From NCBI GenBank assembly GCA_964017195.1, contig OZ024898.1, positions 17,352,475 through 17,416,474 on the forward strand: a stretch of 64,000 nt of DNA, read 5' to 3'. This stretch comes from Siderastrea radians. Lineage: Eukaryota > Cnidaria > Anthozoa > Scleractinia > Rhizangiidae. Positions 9,750-20,156 of this stretch are shown piece after piece; positions within the stretch are counted from its first letter, which is position 1, and every line of letters starts with the position of its first letter. The translations under genes were made by a program, and so were the position numbers. Below the pieces are notes generated by a model. The model saw only the letters and a list, made by a program, of their open reading frames with translations, did not search any database and had not been told where the DNA came from.

Positions 9750-12390
9750 ACTCGTCTACTTCAGCAGGTCAACCCGATTTCATTCCATCGGTTACTGCAG
9801 TTTATAACAGCTTTCGACATTTTTCCATACCGAGAGGAAGTAGGTTTTCTTTTAATATTTCATAGACTATCGGGCGGGTAAGTAAGGTGCCGTTTTTGTT
9901 TTTCTTTCAAGAAGTTGCTTCACAATTTGTTTACGCTTTTGACTCTTTCTAATCTCTTACGAACAAATTACAAATGGAAAGATTTTTCATCAGATGTAAG
10001 CCTAAGATACGTTTCCTTTCCCTCTGCTAAGAAAATGCCACACGTGGAAATGACAACATGTTAGTACCTTAAAAATAGGAGTGATTATTTCACTGCAAAA
10101 GATCTGAAATACAATACTGCTCAAGTGTCTGAAACTTTCGGTTTTCGCGTTAGGTGAGACACAGTTTCAATCTAAAAAAGTAGTTTGTATCAACTTTGTC
10201 CTCTAGACAGTGTCTTTTTACGACTTTCATTTTGAAACACTGTTTTAAAAGCATTCTAAAAGAGAGAGAGAGGAAGGCCATGCCATTATAAAACTTCGTA
10301 CTTTTCTACTAATTGTTCTGCGTTTTTATCCTTATCACGCCAAACACTCATACTTTGGAGTGCATTTGTGGTTTGTAAAGATTCTTCTCAACTGATTGGC
10401 CCCTGAAATACAGTACATTTCAGTCGTTATTCGCCAAAAGATGAAAAACGACAATGGGAAAACATAAAGGCAAAAACAGAATGTGGACCGCTGAGGAAAC
10501 AGTGAAGTTGACCTATTTTTTCTTCAAAAACAAGACTTCAGCACAACTTTCACAGGCAGCTCTTCTTCCAGCATTCTTTGGAAAGCTAATTAACTTCAAG
10601 GACGGGAGAGTACTCGTGAAACTACAGTTGCTCTAATAATGCCATTTTAACTTGCTGCCGGTAGCGACTTCACAGATTTGTAAAAACGAATTTCTTACTG
10701 ATTCGCATGCATCCTGCTGGCTGTTAAGTTCTGTCAACCATCAAACAACTTTGCTAAAATAAATAGCTTATCTACTGGCGGCATCTGGCAGTTCACCGGC
10801 AAAAATTACCCCAAAAAAGGTTTTTGGAAGCTTCCAAGCACATGTAAATTATGGAGGAAAATGGCAGAAGTTTTTTGCCTGCGAAGTGTTATTCGGCAAA
10901 GAGATTTAACTCGCGATCCGTTGCTGTATTATTTTGTTCCAAAGATTTTAAGAATTACTCGGAGGTAATTCCATTCGATAATTCACTGTAACATCTTAAG
11001 AATATCATTTTCAACTAGGAAGTCTCTCAAAATTAAACAATTCTTATAATATGTAAATCCACAATCAAATTGGTAATTTTCTTTACTGTGGAAGTGGAAG
11101 CGAAGTACTTGAGAATTTAACCGAAAGGTTGACACTCTCGTGGTCTTTTCAGAAGGTCGCTTTCCAGATATCCTCTGAAAAACAAGTCTGTTCAGCTAAC
11201 ACGCCGAGATCCACTGTTCGTCCACCTTCTCGCCAAGTCCGCTTCGTCCCTCCCGCGCTACTTTCCTTGTTTCACTTGTTGTCGGAAGCCGGTGTCGATG
11301 TTTGTTTTTTGTCGTGCAAGCGCTGGCGCTTCGACACTAATACAGTAGAACCATGTCTTTAAGTCATAAGTACTCAGGAAGCCCTTATAATAAAATGGCA
11401 CTTAACACCAACAGATTTAGCGAGTTTTTAACCGTGAAGTATGTGGATTGTTTGTCCTAGTGTTATGATAATTAATGTATATTGCGCAGGCAACCTGTAA
11501 TTCAGTGTTTAGGTTGCTGATAAACTGAACTGAACCGAACTGAACCACTACACCACCGCGCCCCCACCAAGACCCCTTACCACCCTTTAACCCACAATTT
11601 TTAAAAAATTTTGAGCTTTGTTATGACCATGCATTTGAAATAGGGAACAAACATGCTAGAGTCTACACTGGGTTCATTTTGTCGAAGCAAGGTTGAAACA
11701 AAGTCCTAAGCCACCTTGCACGGCCAACCCAGTTCTCACCAGACTTCCTTCCTCTTAGGGTACAGAGTCGCTTTGCGCATTAAGACAAATCGCTGGGCTC
11801 CCTTATTGGTACAACGCATTGTTAAAAAAGAAGCCATAAAAACAAACCTGGTTTACACACATGCAGTAACTCAGTGCAGAAAATACATCTTGGCCACATC
11901 TCGCAAAGGCATCACACTGCTTGGTTTAGAAAATCCAAGCATGTCCAATTTAAGGACGGAGGCCCCTATCGCTAACGCGCACATTTTCTGCGCATCGCGC
12001 GTTCATTCCGCGCGATCGCGCGATTCCTGTATGTGCAGTGGTGCGAAAATAAAATTTTAGGCGGTGTATTGAGTTGTTGTTTTTGTATTTCGGTTCCGCT
12101 GTGGGAGTATTGACCCGCAAATGGGGAACGTCAAACCAAAAACGAAATGGTAGGTTAATGGAAGAATCCGGGCTGTCGAGTCTGTATATAACGGGGTAGA
12201 GCGGATTATCATTCTTTACTTCGGACATGAATTTTTTTGCAGGCGAGCTCCCACGGTAGCAAAGTTTGTTTTTGTTCGTGCGTCCTGGTACTTAATGCCA
12301 GGGAGAATGATGTGTTCCAGTGACTCCGATAAGTATGACGGGATGTTTGCAGAGACTGGTGACGCATATTCTTACTAGAGAGCAGTACAC
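9750..12390. other. intergenic stretch without a supported gene
   Basis: I see no splice-joined coding here. A 60-codon frame at 10454-10636 contains WTAEETVKL, which hints at a Myb/SANT start, but is too short to call. Frames at 11129-11362, 11716-12060 and 11950-12228 have no protein character. A CpG-rich, GCGCG-containing patch sits near 11970-12020. 'aataaaatgg' near 11390 and a run of AACCGAACTGAACC near 11530 are simple repeats. Confidence 0.5.
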
Positions 12391-12392
12391 TA

Positions 12393-12600
12393 TTACCATG
12401 TGGTTAAGTTTCTCAGAGCATAAAGCCAGCGAATGGCTTTCTTTATTACGTGATCACGGTGGGCGTTCCAGGCCAAGTCGTTAGACAGAAAAACTCCGAG
12501 TAGTTTATTTATAAACGACTGGACACTCTCGACAGATGCGCCTCCGGTGCAAATAGGACGCCAAACGCAACTACTGTTATAAAGAAAGTCGATGGCCATG
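12393..12600 (-). mobile_element. LINE reverse-transcriptase fragment (3' end)
   Basis: The minus strand encodes KLLGVFLSNDLAWNAHRDHV and then KKAIRWLYALRNL. This is the standard block downstream of the polymerase core in many LINE reverse transcriptases (KLLG..., W...H...V, ...LY.LR). Both ends are truncated, and the surrounding frame (CVWRPICTGG) is non-coding. Confidence 0.75.
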
Positions 12601-12639
12601 GACTTGCTTTTTCAGATCTGAAGGTCGGTGGCTCGAGGC

Positions 12640-12800
12640 GCAGTCCCTGCGATCGTGTTGTTTCCCTGGGACAGTATTGTCTCTCTCCACCCAGATGTAT
12701 AAAAGGAGTACTGGCGACATACACATACTGCTGGGGGTAACCCTTCGATGGACTAGCATCCCATTCAGTGGGGGAGGGGGGGGGGGGTAGCAAGACGAAG
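12640..12800 (+). mobile_element. SINE-like or LINE-tail repeat
   Basis: The stretch includes CCACCCAGATGTATAAAAGG, a GGGGGTAACCC block, GATGGACTAGCATCCCAT and a poly-G run, an arrangement I associate with a common coral short repeat. The overlapping minus-strand frames (12509-12793, 12577-12822) are proline-rich translations of it, not genes. Confidence 0.4.
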
Positions 12801-12949
12801 ACGTTGGTGTACTGGGGTACAATAATATTGTAACTGTTCGTTTGTTTCCATTTTCAATTACGCTTTTCTAGCCCCTGATAAAGGTTAGTTTTGTCTAACC
12901 GAACTGTTGGGCAATCCTATTCAACAGCTGTTCGATCAGCCTTGCCTCT

Positions 12950-14197
12950 TTAAAGTTGTACTGGGGACACCAGTTGCACCCTATAAGTGCCGAGGAATGC
13001 CAACGGGTTATAGGCTCTGCCACCAAGTCGCACGTCGCACGTCCTTGTCGTAAGCGACAGCGGCGAAAGGCAAGTATCCGGCGCCTACAGCTAACAGGGT
13101 TTTTGTGGCTAAGGAAAGGACACCCTGACAGGCCCCCCATGTTGGGGGTTGGGCATGAGGCTAATCCCCTCATCCCGTAAACTGAACAAAAGATTACAGA
13201 AACCGGAAATGAGAACCAAGGCCACTTTGGTGAGTGCGCCAGAAACTTGTCAAATGGATTGGGCTCAACGGCCTGCTGTGTTTCGGGAAATGCCTTCATA
13301 GCCTCGGAGGGCAGTACGCGCAGATCGGTGAAAACCATCAGACGGGGCCCAGTGAGAAGAAATGGGATAATAACATCAAAAAGCATATAGCAAAACAGCG
13401 CAAATAGTCCTAGGGTATAGGCAGAGAAAGAGTAAGAGTTGGATCAGCGCCGACAGCTGGAGAAAAATTGATGAAAGGGAGGAGCTAAAGAGAGCAGTTG
13501 AGGCATCAAGATCTTAGAGAATAAAGAACAGAAAAGAGTTAGATATAGGAAGAAGGACAAGGAAGTGAAGAGTTGTTTGAAAAAGAACAAGAGAGAGTGG
13601 GTGGACGGTCTTGCAAGAGAAGGAGAAGATGCTGCTAAGCAAGGACACTTGAAAGGCGTGCATGATGTAACAAAGAAACTTTGCAATGACCAGCCACGAA
13701 AGATGGAGATGGTTAGAGACCAAATTGGGAAACTCCTAACAACAGAAGTGGAAATTAGGCAAAGATGGCAAGAGCATTTTAGCAAGGACCTGAATGGGCC
13801 AGACCCGGTGCAAAAAGCCGACGTTGGGGACGAACAGTATGAAGAATTAGATGTCAACGAAGGGTGTATCACTGGGCAGGAGATAAGGGCAGCATTAAAT
13901 AGCATGAATCCATGGGCAGCTGGAATGGATGGAATAACTACTGAAATGCTGAAGTGTGACATTAACACAACTGTTAAGTGTACTGGAAGACCTATTTCAC
14001 AGTCTTTGGGAGGATGAGGAAATCCCAGATGATTAGAACTGTGGCTTGATTGTTAAGTTACCCAAGAAGGGGGGCCTCAGTAAGTTAGGAAATTGGCGTG
14101 GTATTCCACTGATGTCTGTACCAGCAAAGACTATCGGAAGGGTGATGATCGCCCGCTGCTGTAGATAAGAGGCTAATGGAGGAGCAGGCGGGCTTTA
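12950..14197 (+). mobile_element. degenerate LINE (endonuclease-type) with reverse-transcriptase N-terminal part
   Basis: The 5' part (12950-13200) resembles the leader of a LINE family, ending in GGCTAATCCCCTCATCCCGT. From about 13440 the frame carries WISADSWRKIDER and then, in 13565-14017, KKNKREWVDGLAREGEDAAK, TTEVEIRQRWQEHFSKDLN and ALNSMNPWAAGMDGITTEML. The last is the fingers block of LINE reverse transcriptases, normally ...GKAAGMDGI.... Coding continues in other frames (WRGIPLMSVPAKTIGRVMI, MEEQAGF) until it is cut at 14197. The endonuclease domain is missing and several frameshifts are present. Confidence 0.8.
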
Positions 14198-14694
14198 GGG
14201 GCCAATTATCTTTAGGGGCTTTCGGGGCCAATTAGGGGCCGAGATCTCGGCACGTCTGTTAAACACACTGAAAATCAACTTCGCGATTACATGGAAAAAT
14301 CTCAGCCCGGATAACTGGAATCCCACCATCGCTTTGCTGGGATCCCGGCTAAACGGGCTGAAAATTTACCATGTAATGGCGATTGCTGGGCCAACACTTT
14401 CTCGTAACTAAATTTCGCTTTAGAGCAAAACGGCTTACCAGAAGAGCACTATTTCTCTTTCTATGTAACACATAAAGGCTTATCAGACCATAAAGGCACA
14501 TAAAGCTGGAAACAATACACCAAAATAATGGATTAGCGAAAGCAAAGTCACTCGATTCATTCTCTTTGATGTAGCATTCTTTTCACAGGGCAACGTTTAA
14601 GTTTAGCTGCAGGCGGGCTGGCTCACCTCATGTAATACCAGGCTGAGCAGTCATCTCGGCAGACTGAGCCAGCCCGGCTCATGTAATTGGCCCC
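14198..14694. mobile_element. PIF/Harbinger-type MITE with TTA duplication
   Basis: It starts GGGGCCAATTA and ends TAATTGGCCCC. The flanks are TTA (14195-14197) and TTA (14695-14697), the 3-bp duplication typical of PIF/Harbinger. The left end carries extra partial copies of GGGGCCAATTA. The interior has several short palindromes (CCATGTAAT, GGGATCCCGGC). It interrupts the LINE directly after its EEQAGF block. Confidence 0.75.
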
Positions 14695-14699
14695 TTAGA

Positions 14700-14842
14700 A
14701 AAGAACTATGTAGAACAGAACACAATTTTAAATCTCTATCCAGTGGAAAACGCAACTTTGGTTTCCCTAACACTTAACCACTGGATAGTGATTTATCCGG
14801 TGGATAGCGCTATCCAAGTTTTGAACAACTGGGGCCAGAATG
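14700..14842. repeat. small TIR-type repeat remnant
   Basis: CTATCCAGTGG...CCACTGGATAG and ATCCGGTGGATAGCGCTATCC form nested inverted repeats, followed by TTTTGAACAACTGGGGCC. This is repeat structure between the Harbinger MITE and the hAT fragment, with no coding content of its own. Confidence 0.5.
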
Positions 14843-14849
14843 TTATTGA

Positions 14850-15098
14850 GCAGTCATTAGAGTGGAACGCGGGTTTATATGCTTCGAAAAATCTGCCGGT
14901 CGTTTCATAGAGGCTGTTTTCGTGGAATGCTTCAATGGCTTCTGCAACTTTTTGTATTGATTGCTGCAAGTGTGCTGTCTTGAATTGACTAAACAGGCGT
15001 TGGTCTGCCTGGAGTAGCTCCTTGTCGAGCTTATAGTACCTGACAACCAGGTCAAAGCTATAACCTCGGTGTCGGAACTGTGTGAATGTATCACTGTT
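14850..15098 (-). mobile_element. hAT transposase C-terminal fragment (DUF4371/dimerisation type), inverted
   Basis: In the frame one base off the longest start-to-stop ORF, the minus strand reads RHRGYSFDLVVRYYKLDKEL, LQADQRLFSQFKTAHLQQSI, QKVAEAIEAFHENSLYETTG and RFFEAYKPAF without a stop. This matches in style the region just before the catalytic C-terminus of ZMYM-like hAT transposases (YY.LD.ELL.AE..LF). Its head faces the companion fragment at 15142-15372, which encodes the sequence that should precede it, so the two halves are inverted relative to each other. Confidence 0.75.
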
Positions 15099-15141
15099 GA
15101 GGTGAAATCGTGGATAGCTGAATCGGATTTTTCATTCCGCG

Positions 15142-15372
15142 ATGCTCGTGTGCCACGACGACAACCCCCAACAAGCGTTGGTCGCGGAAAACCAAAACGT
15201 CAATGCTGCTCCTCCGCCATCAAAACCAGAGGATTGCCATCGTATCAACACCTTTTTCACCACTCTGGATAAGGTCCTAACCGAAATTGAGAATGGCTTC
15301 GGTGGAAATGACCAAGATGTTCTTTGTATGTTGGGCGACATCACCCCAAGTGATTTGCCCAGCAGTGAGAGA
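15142..15372 (+). mobile_element. hAT transposase fragment preceding the inverted piece
   Basis: The plus strand reads PEDCHRINTFFTTLDKVLTE and IENGFGGNDQDVLCMLGDI. This is the '..YR.N.FF..LD.vl.EI..RF' block of DUF4371-type hAT transposases. A frame change near 15190 separates it from RVPRRQPPTSVG upstream, which probably belongs to the same protein. The rest of the 15142-15579 frame is not transposase. Confidence 0.7.
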
Positions 15373-15587
15373 ATAAATGAATGTAATCTCCAAGTTTTTC
15401 AACATCTTTCATTAACCAGTGGGATCACGAGTTTCGCATTTAGCCTGACGTTTTGGAACGACAGTCCCTATTTCGTCTCTCTTTTTTGGTGTTTTCTTTT
15501 TAGTTTTCTCCCAAGTGCTGTTGCCCGAATTGTGAGCGTTTTGCCCGAAAAAGTTCACAATTTGTTTTGTCGATTATGAGAAACCAC

Positions 15588-15840
15588 TGATAGTATCCAT
15601 CAAGAGACGTTCTGGAGAGTAATGGAATTTTATGGGGATACCACCGACGTTTGTAAGAATGGTCAAAGTATTCTACAACGACATATTCTACAACGACACT
15701 ATTAAAGTTGGCGCGTTTTACTTACCTGGGCACCCAATAGAAAGAGAAGTAGAGGGAGACCTAAAATGACATGGAGGAGTAGGGCTGTCAAAGAGCAGCA
15801 GGAGTCGGGGATATCATCATCGAGTGCTGCATCAGTTGTG
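15588..15840 (+). mobile_element. LINE 3' remnant, continuation of the 12950-14197 element
   Basis: Frames read DSIHQETFWRVMEFYG, then MVKVFYN, then RKRSRGRPKMTWRRS. The first is the LINE reverse-transcriptase block that normally follows EEQAGF..., where the upstream part stops at 14197. The last is the typical C-terminal GRPK.TWRR motif. The 1.4 kb between them is explained by the nested insertions. Confidence 0.7.
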
Positions 15841-15844
15841 TGAA

Positions 15845-17530
15845 GTAAGTGAACAAAATAAATTCATAGTTACATGTGTAATTTACTCGCGAGTTTTGAC
15901 CCGTATAATGCCTACGTCCCTCTTCAAATCGTTATCTGCAACAATCGGTCCGGGGTAATTTTCTTTTTACGTCCACTTCAAGATGGCGGACATTTATAGC
16001 GTTTTTCATTTCCTTGAACAACCTATTACGTCTTCGGGTTCATAAAGAGTCAAACATTTAAAATTAAGCACTCTTTTACTATTTGGTTTCAGTAATAGAT
16101 CAAAATTTATGCTTAGATAAATAATTGGTCGATTATTTTAAGAAAGCAGCCAGCGTTCGCACGAGGCAAAGTATCACGATACACAGGATTTAAAGAAGGC
16201 TAGTTCGAGAAAATGACATTTCGGCAGTAAAAATTTAGAAAAGCTGCAGAGAATTGGTTTGAATCCAACCAATTTTTGAATTGTTTATTTAAACAGTTGT
16301 TTTCTTTTTGTCTGCTAAAAACGTTAATCTGAAGTGTGCGTAAAAAGAAAATTCGGTCGGTCCGGTCACCATTTTTCAAAGCATCTAATTTTGATAACTA
16401 ACAAATTTTCTAGGGTCCCCTTCTTCAAATATAAACGTAGAGGATGAATTGCAATAACCTAGCCCTATCCCCTCGCCCATAGAATATCGTGACCTTGAAT
16501 ACCCTAATATGGAAAAACTTTCGCATTATTAAAGCCGGCCTCTCTAACATGCAACAACATGTAACAAGAAAGGCTTAGCTTGAAACATTGGAACATACAA
16601 ATATAAAGGCGAGTTTTGATAGGTGGACTGGGAACTTGATTTCTGAAGCCCTTTGTCGCAACATCTAACCTTTACGACACTTTGGCAAGAGTCCATGTAA
16701 TAGATCAACATTCAGGTGAAAGAGAAGAATAACTAGAGTGACAGTTCAAATGAGAGTCACTGAAAATCGTTAATAAAAGCCCTCAGAAGAATCCTCAAAT
16801 TCATGTTACCTTTCTCAGATAAAACTGAGGTCTTTTTTAGATTTGGAAATGATTTGCTTGCTTTTATGAGGACATTTTGGTTTTCCAGACTGACTGAACA
16901 AAATAAATGTTAATCACAGTTACACTTTCTAGTCACGCTCTTGGGTTTCTGATTTCATGCACTCAGTCAACTGAAAATTGTTTGAGGCATTTTGAACTTC
17001 AGCTGTTTTAAAAATTTCAGCAAAAATAAGTTTCAATCTATAGAGAGTCACGCTATTCAAGTCTTGTTAATTAAACATTTCAATCTAACAGAAAATCTGT
17101 TTCCAATTCAAAATAGGAACTGGATTTTAAGTTGTCAACTTTCACACGTAACATATCTTTGTCACGCTGTAAGGTTGTGGGAGAAGGTCAAAGCAAGGCT
17201 TCAGATGCCGTCTTATTTTGATTTAAGTCATTTATGTGGCTTGTTCAAATTTTGGTATGCAATTCTGGGGTGGATTGGGGGGGGGGAGCTCCTTTTCTTT
17301 GCAGTCGCTAATGGCATGTCCTATAAAAGTTACGTCCTCCAAAGTTGACTGTCAGCTGAGAAAAACGTTTTTTTTTACACCTCTACTGAGTAGACACGTG
17401 ACAAAGAGATTTAGACTGTCCCCTTGTTAACCAGGAAGGCTTGTTTTGGGAGTTGAAAGAAACCAAGTGACCTTCAAAGTTGTACTTCTGGCTTAACAAA
17501 TCACTAAACTGACATTGCAGTTTCTGAACC
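15845..17530. other. intergenic DNA, no supported gene
   Basis: The stretch is AT-rich with no joined coding. The frames at 16992-17348 and 17236-17430 include a GGATTGGGGGGGGGG run and have no protein character. Two convergent AATAAA-type signals beyond 17531 suggest the 3' limit of the PTP4A transcript. Confidence 0.5.
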
Positions 17531-20156
17531 TTTATTCTCCCCAGCTTTTTGGCACTTCAACTAAAATAATAAATTTATTATCTTTTGATAGAAAAATACA
17601 CACTACAATTAAGCAATAAGTTATCTACAGGCAGTTCATTCTATTTACAAAAATTATATCAAGGCTATTATGCCAGAACACTAAAAATTGGGTCCCATGG
17701 GATATGAATGAAATTATAGACAAAAAAGAATTTTGCCTTTATTCGGGTATGAAAAAATTAGTTGCTCCATCAGCAGTAAAAACTCAAGTGAAGCCATACA
17801 GTTTCAGAACAACTGTATTTCAAATGGGGCTCTGCTCGCAGCGGCAATCACCACACCCCTAAGATGACAAAGATAAATGTACAAGGGAACTATTGATGGA
17901 TCCAAGAAAGTTAAGGACACCATAATATTCTGCAGTCTGACGACCTACAAAGCAAGTTTTAGGTCACCCATTATCATTTGAGTGTTTCATTACTTTACAC
18001 ATTGGAAACGACCCTGAGTTGACTGTAATGTTGGCCTAATTTTAACTTATTGCAAGCTTAAGTCAAACTCCTCTACAAGTTCCTCCCAAATTCTAGGGAC
18101 ATTTAGTGGTAGTCTCAGATAATGAGTGGACACCTAAGAAAGATGGTGTTTATGAAAGATGGATGCCCATTGTTAAAGAAAGAGCTGAAAAAAAAATCTT
18201 GAAGGGCAAGGTCACGTAATTCTTAGTGATTTGTGCCTCACTCTCTCCTTAAGGAATCTTACAGACATCAATTCACAAACTGTGCAACAAAATGTGCCCT
18301 GTAACATGAGCATGCAGACAACTTGCAGCACAAATTTTGTGCTACCAGTGTGTCCCAAGTTTAGAATCAGCTTAGAAAACTTGCAGTGTGCTGAAAATCG
18401 TCCATGTTCCCATGTTTCACACGTTGCCAATTTCTTTTTACTAAGATTTTGTTTGATGCATGATCGTAATGACAGGGCAGCAGTAATTATAGTGAACATG
18501 TTAATGGCATCTCAAAGTTAATCATAATAATCTTAGCTTATATAGTGCCAAATCCATTCAGTTGTAGAGAACACCATAGGGGAAGAAGCCACACGCATCA
18601 TAATAGAGAAAATCACACGCTTAAAGGGGCATAGTGAGGAGGATTTTGCAGATTTTTGGTCAAAACTGTGCTAAAATTATCGGTAGCTAACTTTATCCAT
18701 GTCCAGTATTGTGTTTGAACATTTAAAGGAACATATCAACTTAATTTCATTAACAGAAAACAAACCATGACCATTTAAAATCAATTTAATGTCAACACGC
18801 TGAAAGAATTTGAAAAGTTTAGCCTAATTTTTCCAAATTGTAATCCAGTTCCACCTGTGCCATCCGTAGCAACAGACGACAGAAAATAGTTTTAGTGAAG
18901 TACTACAGTCTTTGAAAACAAAACCAGACCATTATTTGTGGGCGTTCATTGATGTGAGGACATATTTTTCATTTTTACAGTTAACTAAAATAGCGTGACT
19001 ATGCCCCTTTAAGTCTCAACATTCGACCCCTCTGCATGGAAAAATTACCATTAATTTTCTATTGAAATAATCATAAATTTTGCCATAATCATGATATTTT
19101 TCCTGTGCCAGCACAAACAAGAAATAAAACAAATTGACTATGAGCACTTCACCATGCCCACAAATGAAGACATAATCTTAACTGAAATTTGATTTTTAAA
19201 AAAACCGGTACATTTATTTAATAGGAAAACAGGCAAAAAGGACGTTTTGGGATATAATGCAAGGGAAGAGAAAGGATTACATAAAAGCTGTCATTTATCT
19301 TATTCTTCCATTAAATACATAATGTACTAGGCCATTTACAGTTACTGTAGAAGCCACTGAAATAACAAATTCTGCTAGGAAATTGTGAACCAAGGCAATC
19401 TAGTCTTTTTGCAAAACATAAAATGGTCACTTGTTCCAGTTAATAATGGTAATTGTTGTGTTTATGAAGGCTACAGAGGGATATCACTGGCCAAGTGTGA
19501 TGCACAGGCAAGACCACAAATGTCTAACAATCACTGTCATATACAAGAAAGCAGCACTTTAACCTTATTGTGCCAAGCACGAGAAAATGAAAACAGTGCC
19601 ATTTATGACATTTATTTAAAGAGTTTGTTCTAGAACATTCAGTGCACAAGATTTTTAAATTAGTCAGTCAAGACAAAGACAAAAACAAGATTGCCTTGCC
19701 CTTCACCTCCTTAAAAGTGTAAAAAATCCCCCCCCCCCCAAAAAAAATACAATGTCAGAGTTTTTTGTCTCACTTCCAGCTGTTCAGTTAACATCTCATC
19801 TGAATGGTTGCACAAAACAAATTCATCTAGACACAAATTTTATAAATACATAAGTTCTGTTTTAGGAGGTCAGGAAAGGGAGAGTTATGGTCCACAGTTT
19901 AGCTCCTAAAACAGAGCTGTTAGGCTTGATTTTCCTAATAACAATTTAAATTATTTATCTCAGGGATTGACAGAGTATTTGTTGTTTATACAGTGATATC
20001 AATAGTATAAAGTAAGAAAAAAATATTGCCTAGTTATATCATTCTGCCTTCTGGATGTTCAAGCACCTAACATTACTCAGCTGTCTGTCATTCCAGTAAA
20101 ACTATTAATTTATAACTGCAATAATTGGCAGTCTTGACTGATATCTGGCCTTTCCC
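17531..20156 (-). other. presumed long 3' untranslated region of PTP4A
   Basis: Downstream of the PTP4A stop (20157-20159, minus strand), 2.6 kb of AT-rich sequence has no exon signals and little repeat. The first good polyadenylation signals in this direction are AATAAA complements at 17574-17579 and 17531-17536. Its true length cannot be read from sequence. The short frames here (18212-18499 minus, 18231-18521 and 19385-19633 plus) are treated as chance. Confidence 0.35.

Noticed and set aside
10454..10636. 60-codon ORF with WTAEETVKL, like a Myb/SANT start
   Set aside because: It is too short for a domain, has no splice donor in phase, and the rest shows no Myb helix pattern.
13444..13968. 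174-codon minus-strand ORF with cysteine/serine-rich hydrophobic sequence
   Set aside because: It is the antisense of the LINE reverse-transcriptase fragment on the plus strand.
14843..15094. Minus-strand ORF MIHSHSSDTEV...
   Set aside because: It begins at GTG and is the wrong frame. The frame one base over carries the hAT protein.
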